Position numbers and translations under genes: made by a program
In this document: piece after piece, positions 56,727 to 64,000 of the stretch
Position numbering within the stretch: the stretch's first letter is position 1
Layout of the letters: every line of letters starts with the position of its first letter
Notes under the pieces: generated by a model
Database searches by the model: none
Seen by the model: only the letters and a program-made list of their open reading frames with translations
What the model was told of the DNA's origin: nothing
Origin: Marchantia polymorpha subsp. ruderalis
Lineage: Eukaryota; Streptophyta; Marchantiopsida; Marchantiales; Marchantiaceae
Length of the DNA: 64,000 bases
Direction of reading: 5' to 3'
NCBI GenBank assembly: GCA_037833965.1
Contig: AP031354.1
Coordinates: forward strand, 6,240,001 to 6,304,000

Positions 56727-57630
56727 TATTAAGATTGTGACGCATATCACAGTGATGATTGCCTCTTGTATTATGCAGCTCGCATTGAGTAGTTATACCG
56801 AGACTTCGCGCACTTCCATTTCATAGGAACAGATTGCAAGCTAAGTCTTGATTTGCATCTGCACTATGCTCTTCAAAATCACTCTCTGTACATGCAAGAG
56901 CACAGAAATTGGAACAGAGCACTCGTTTGCAGGTTTCCTCCTGTCGAAGAATCAAATTCGTCCAATTCAATAGGTCCGGTGTATGACTTCTCATTTCCTC
57001 ACGCCACCTTACTTTTCTCAGTATGATTGGCCCAGGGAAAACATTGCTTTCTCTCTTTTCTCAGTATGACTGGCCCAGGGTAAACATTGCTTTCTCTCGG
57101 AACGGTAAGTAGTTCACACAAAGTCGGAAGTATCGTCGCTGGGTCCAGTTTAATTCACATTGTGAGATCCAGACAAAGTCGGATCTTCCAGAAATTCGCA
57201 CGCCCCTGTTAAGGCACGGGCGGGGGTTTGGAAATAGTTTTCAACCAGCAATTGACGCGTCTCGATTTCATCTCACTAACTGCGTCATTGCCCCAAGCGC
57301 AAAGATACGTCTTCAGTGTTCAATGAATTCTATATACGGCCTGAGTGAAGTTCATAAAATCCAAGCCGTATGGGTTTAATGTTTTCACGCTCATATTTTT
57401 GGGCTATAGTCATGTGCAGTACATCGAGCCACAGAGGGAACCGCACCTTTCCTGTATATAAACACAATTAATCAGGTACAAAGGTACCTATTTTTATTGA
57501 ACGTGTCATTGCCAAATATACTTAATTTTTCTTTCTTTTTTTAGCTTAGCTATTTTTACGAGGACAAAGAATAAGAGTATTGCTACATATATATATAAAT
57601 GATTCTTTCTATTTCTTTTTCCAAGTCCGT
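56727..57630. other. Inner right arm, no gene recognised
   Basis: Mirrors 10452-11313. The small open frames of the left arm are not convincingly kept here, which argues against their being genes. A small local duplication, ctctttt/gctttctct with cagtatga.tggcccaggg, near 57015-57090 is extra to this arm. Confidence 0.45.
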
Positions 57631-57696
57631 CAAGCACTCAAGCCCTCTTGGATAACATCTCAACAAATAGAAGCAGGTCACAGAGCTATATCTCGT
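57631..57696 (+). pseudogene. Short plastid rpl16-like fragment (right copy)
   Basis: Encodes QALKPSWITSQQIEAGHRAI then SR. It has two residue changes from the left copy, which is closer to plastid L16. Same comments on origin and doubt as for 10386-10451. Confidence 0.5.
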
Positions 57697-61413
<3,717 letters not shown>

Positions 61414-61439
61414 TTTCTCCAACTTCGAATCCTTGAGAA

Positions 61440-63770
61440 CTCTGAAGTTTAGTCATAAAGTTGTTAGTTTCACGAAACTGGTAACTTAGAAGCACACAAA
61501 TTAATGTAGATGACACACATGGCCAACTCCGAGGGTGCGAATTATCAGAGAGAAACATATCTGATTATATGACCTGCATTATTGAGGAGTTTATGATTGA
61601 AATTGATTACGATGACTCAGCCAGACCCTACAACTATTAATGTATTATTCATGCTTACACTCACTTGTGCTCGGATCTGATGCAAAGATCTTACAAGATT
61701 TATGGATGGATCTGGGAGTCAACAAATACATGTGGTTAGTTATTTCATTGTCTCTTGTCATGCTATCTAATTCAAAATAAAAAATTTCCAGGAGACATAA
61801 TTTACGCTTGTCTCATTAACTGATGAAGTATTTTTATTGAAACGACATAAAGCAGTGATAGGTTACTGATAATCATGATCATTTTTCAATATATTACTTC
61901 TGAAAAGGAACTGAACATAAATCATCAGAAGATCTGGCTGATTTCATGAACTTGCCACAAAGATTAGGGAAGCTTTTGGCAATCTAATAAATCTTGTCAA
62001 TCTTGTGACAGATGTCTACCTTCTAGATATTGCATCAAGGAATTCCTGTTGGTAGGTCAGACTTACCTCCTACTGGCATTGTGGCGAGAACTCTTAGATA
62101 CAGTTAGAATCCAAGATATATCAAACACCCTAAGTCTAAGCTACCAAAGAAATCTTAAACCTAGGGACAATTCCCTAGGTTTAGGATTAACATTTATGAA
62201 CTTCAGGATCTGGTAAAAAAACTGGCATCTCTACCCTTATTATTCCATCCTTTAGACAGAAAAATTTCCCATATGGAAAACATATCTGGTGTCATCTGGA
62301 AAGAGATGAATAACTGTAACAAATGTATCTTAGTCTGATCCTATCGAAGTGATCAACAAGAGAATTCAGTAAAGAGGATAATTCATATTGATCTCTCGTG
62401 CATCCCTTTGTCAGATAAGCGTGCAAGATGTGAAAAGAACTGATCCAAGGAAGTGAGATGTTCAACAACATAATATCGCTCTTCTCTCGTCTATGCGTTA
62501 GTCGGAATATTTGTCATATTAGACAAATTTGATTGCTTCAGCGATCTTGAAATAGCCAGAAATATTCAATTGCAATATCACAATGGGCAAACCAACATAT
62601 ATTCTATGAATATGAATTAAAGAATTGATCTCATGAAGACAAGTGACCTTTTTGATCTAGGGTCTAGGAACTAGGCAGATTCCAATGTGACGTAATATTC
62701 AACAGTAATGTGGGAATCTCGACAAAAACACACCATCAAGAAGTAAGGGGTATGAAAAGTTTGATTAAGTATCTAAACAAGATATGAGAGGTATTATTCA
62801 ACAGTAAGGTGGGAATCTCTACAAAAAGATACTATCAAGAAGTAAGGGGTATGGAAAGTTTGATTAAGTATCTAAACAAGATATGAGAGGCTTTGTGATC
62901 GTCATTGTTCGTGTAGACTGGTGTAACGTATAATTGGAGTAAGATTTGGGAAGGAGCCTATCGTCTGGAATGATGTGAGATAAGAGAAGAAAAACACTTA
63001 CCAATTTCATTTAGTTGATAGAATCAGAATTCCTATGGGTCTAATTTCAAATTTGAGAACATATAGTTCTCAGTAAAACCATTTTTTTGTTATGCAATTA
63101 CTACACACAAGAAACATGGATGATCTAATTAATGAGCACCAAAAATGGCGTGATAAGTAAAGCTTGGTCGTTTGAATCATAGCTTGTCAATCATCAACTA
63201 GAAGTTATCTTGCTTGAACTTCCTAGAAAACATGAAATCCTAAAACCACATAAAAATAAAGATATTGAAGGATATAAAAAGTCGGAAACCTCCTCACCTG
63301 CTGAACTGCACCATTATATTTGAAAGTCAAGTTTAAATATGTGTCGTCAAATGTAAAAACCTTGACCTCAACACATGTAGTGTCTTAACAGTAGTGTCTA
63401 AACAGTCTGATACAGGTTATTTTAAACAAGTTTAACTCTTATTTTCAATGTTTCCTTCAGGTGTTGAGGAGGCTGTAGAAGATTCCATAAACTTATTCAT
63501 ATATGATCTCGCTAAACACCAGCAAATGGATGATAGAAGCAATAAGCAAGAATCCTTCCTTCACAAAAAAAACACTTTCTCAGAAGATTCTAATTACAAG
63601 GACCCATATAATTTTACAACATATCAAATATCAAGCAGAGGAATGGATTCAAGCGATGAATTGTAAAATAAATCCAAAAAACTGGTATCTACATGATAAA
63701 ATCAGTACAAATTTTATAAGAAAAAAACTCGTTTCATTGAGGCTTCTTTGGTATAGGCTTTCCTAAGAGA
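61440..63770 (+). pseudogene. Remnant of an unidentified protein-coding gene (right copy)
   Basis: Mirror of the minus-strand remnant at 4274-6860. Reading is worse here: the segment matching SSEDLAEFHELA shows a one-base loss and a frame change near 61940, and the NYK segment near 61640 meets a stop. The stretch 63448-63666 (MFPSGVEEAVEDSINLFIYD...) is still open and about 90% like its left partner. Not recognised. The greater decay of this copy supports calling the pair a pseudogene or a gene kept only on the left. Confidence 0.4.
62697..62894. repeat. Tandem duplication, period 99 bp (right arm)
   Basis: Units start at 62697 and 62796 with attcaacagtaa.gtgggaat. Mirror of 5466-5659. Confidence 0.75.
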
Positions 63771-64000
63771 AAAAAGGTTGAAAATCAGGAAAAAATGACT
63801 TTAGTCTTTCTGATGTGTATCTTTTCTAAGTTAGAATCATCTCTCTTGGCTTATTTTGAAAATAATATCCTTCAAATAGTGAGATCTGGTGACAATGGAT
63901 TGTTTATCAACACTCCATCTGTCGAAATTTCACAATCTTATCTGCATGAAATACTAATTCACATGGAACGAGAGACGATGTGGGTTTTCTTCAACCAAGA

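Overview
The window looks like nuclear DNA of a land plant. It carries a three-repeat MYB gene (MYB3R-like) split by short GT-AG introns, and Ty3/Gypsy LTR elements whose primer site matches plant tRNA-Asp. Host DNA is AT-rich, whereas the elements are GC- and CpG-rich. I cannot name the species.

Layout. 1-1370 is the edge of an LTR of the main repeat family. 1371-4352 is AT-rich DNA with hairpins and minisatellites. 4353-11901 is the left arm and 56128-64000 the right arm of a large inverted duplication that continues past the right edge. Each arm holds an apparently intact seven-exon MYB gene (6911-9170 on +, 59184-61413 on -), so the two copies point at each other. Each arm also holds a decayed unidentified gene, a short plastid rpl16-like fragment and several older repeats. 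Of the roughly 44 kb between the arms, about 35 kb is nested retroelement and 9 kb is gene-poor host DNA.

Retroelement nest. All insertions belong to one Ty3/Gypsy family whose LTRs run TGTGGTAC...TTATTACA. E1 (ends 14141 and 38670, target duplication aacgt) is a solo LTR. Into it went E2 (16399-28112, minus strand), which has a gag-pro frame, a pol frame and a complete 5.4 kb 3' LTR. Into the 5' LTR of E2 went E3 (28113-35980, plus strand), whose 3' half is missing. E4 (39581-49890, target duplication attct) is a second solo LTR. It carries two short solo LTRs of a derived type (41166-43631, duplication gtgga; 44320-46820, duplication agaac).

The most unusual biology is in the long LTR. Its U3 holds a 1050-codon open frame that ends about 36 bp upstream of the LTR TATA box. 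In the 3' LTR this puts it downstream of pol, where an env-like gene would sit, and it is duplicated with every LTR. The gag-pro frame ends at a UAG-CAA-UUA tobamovirus-type read-through context, and pol continues in the same frame without its own ATG. The LTRs and the U3 frame are studded with a 16-bp palindrome (CGCCTGTGCACAGGCG) and a short hairpin (CGCCGAAGGCG). The palindrome encodes a PVHR-type repeat inside the U3 protein. The 513 bp of LTR that can be compared between the two ends of E2 look identical, so that copy is young.

Everything was read by eye. Family calls rest on motifs, not on database searches.
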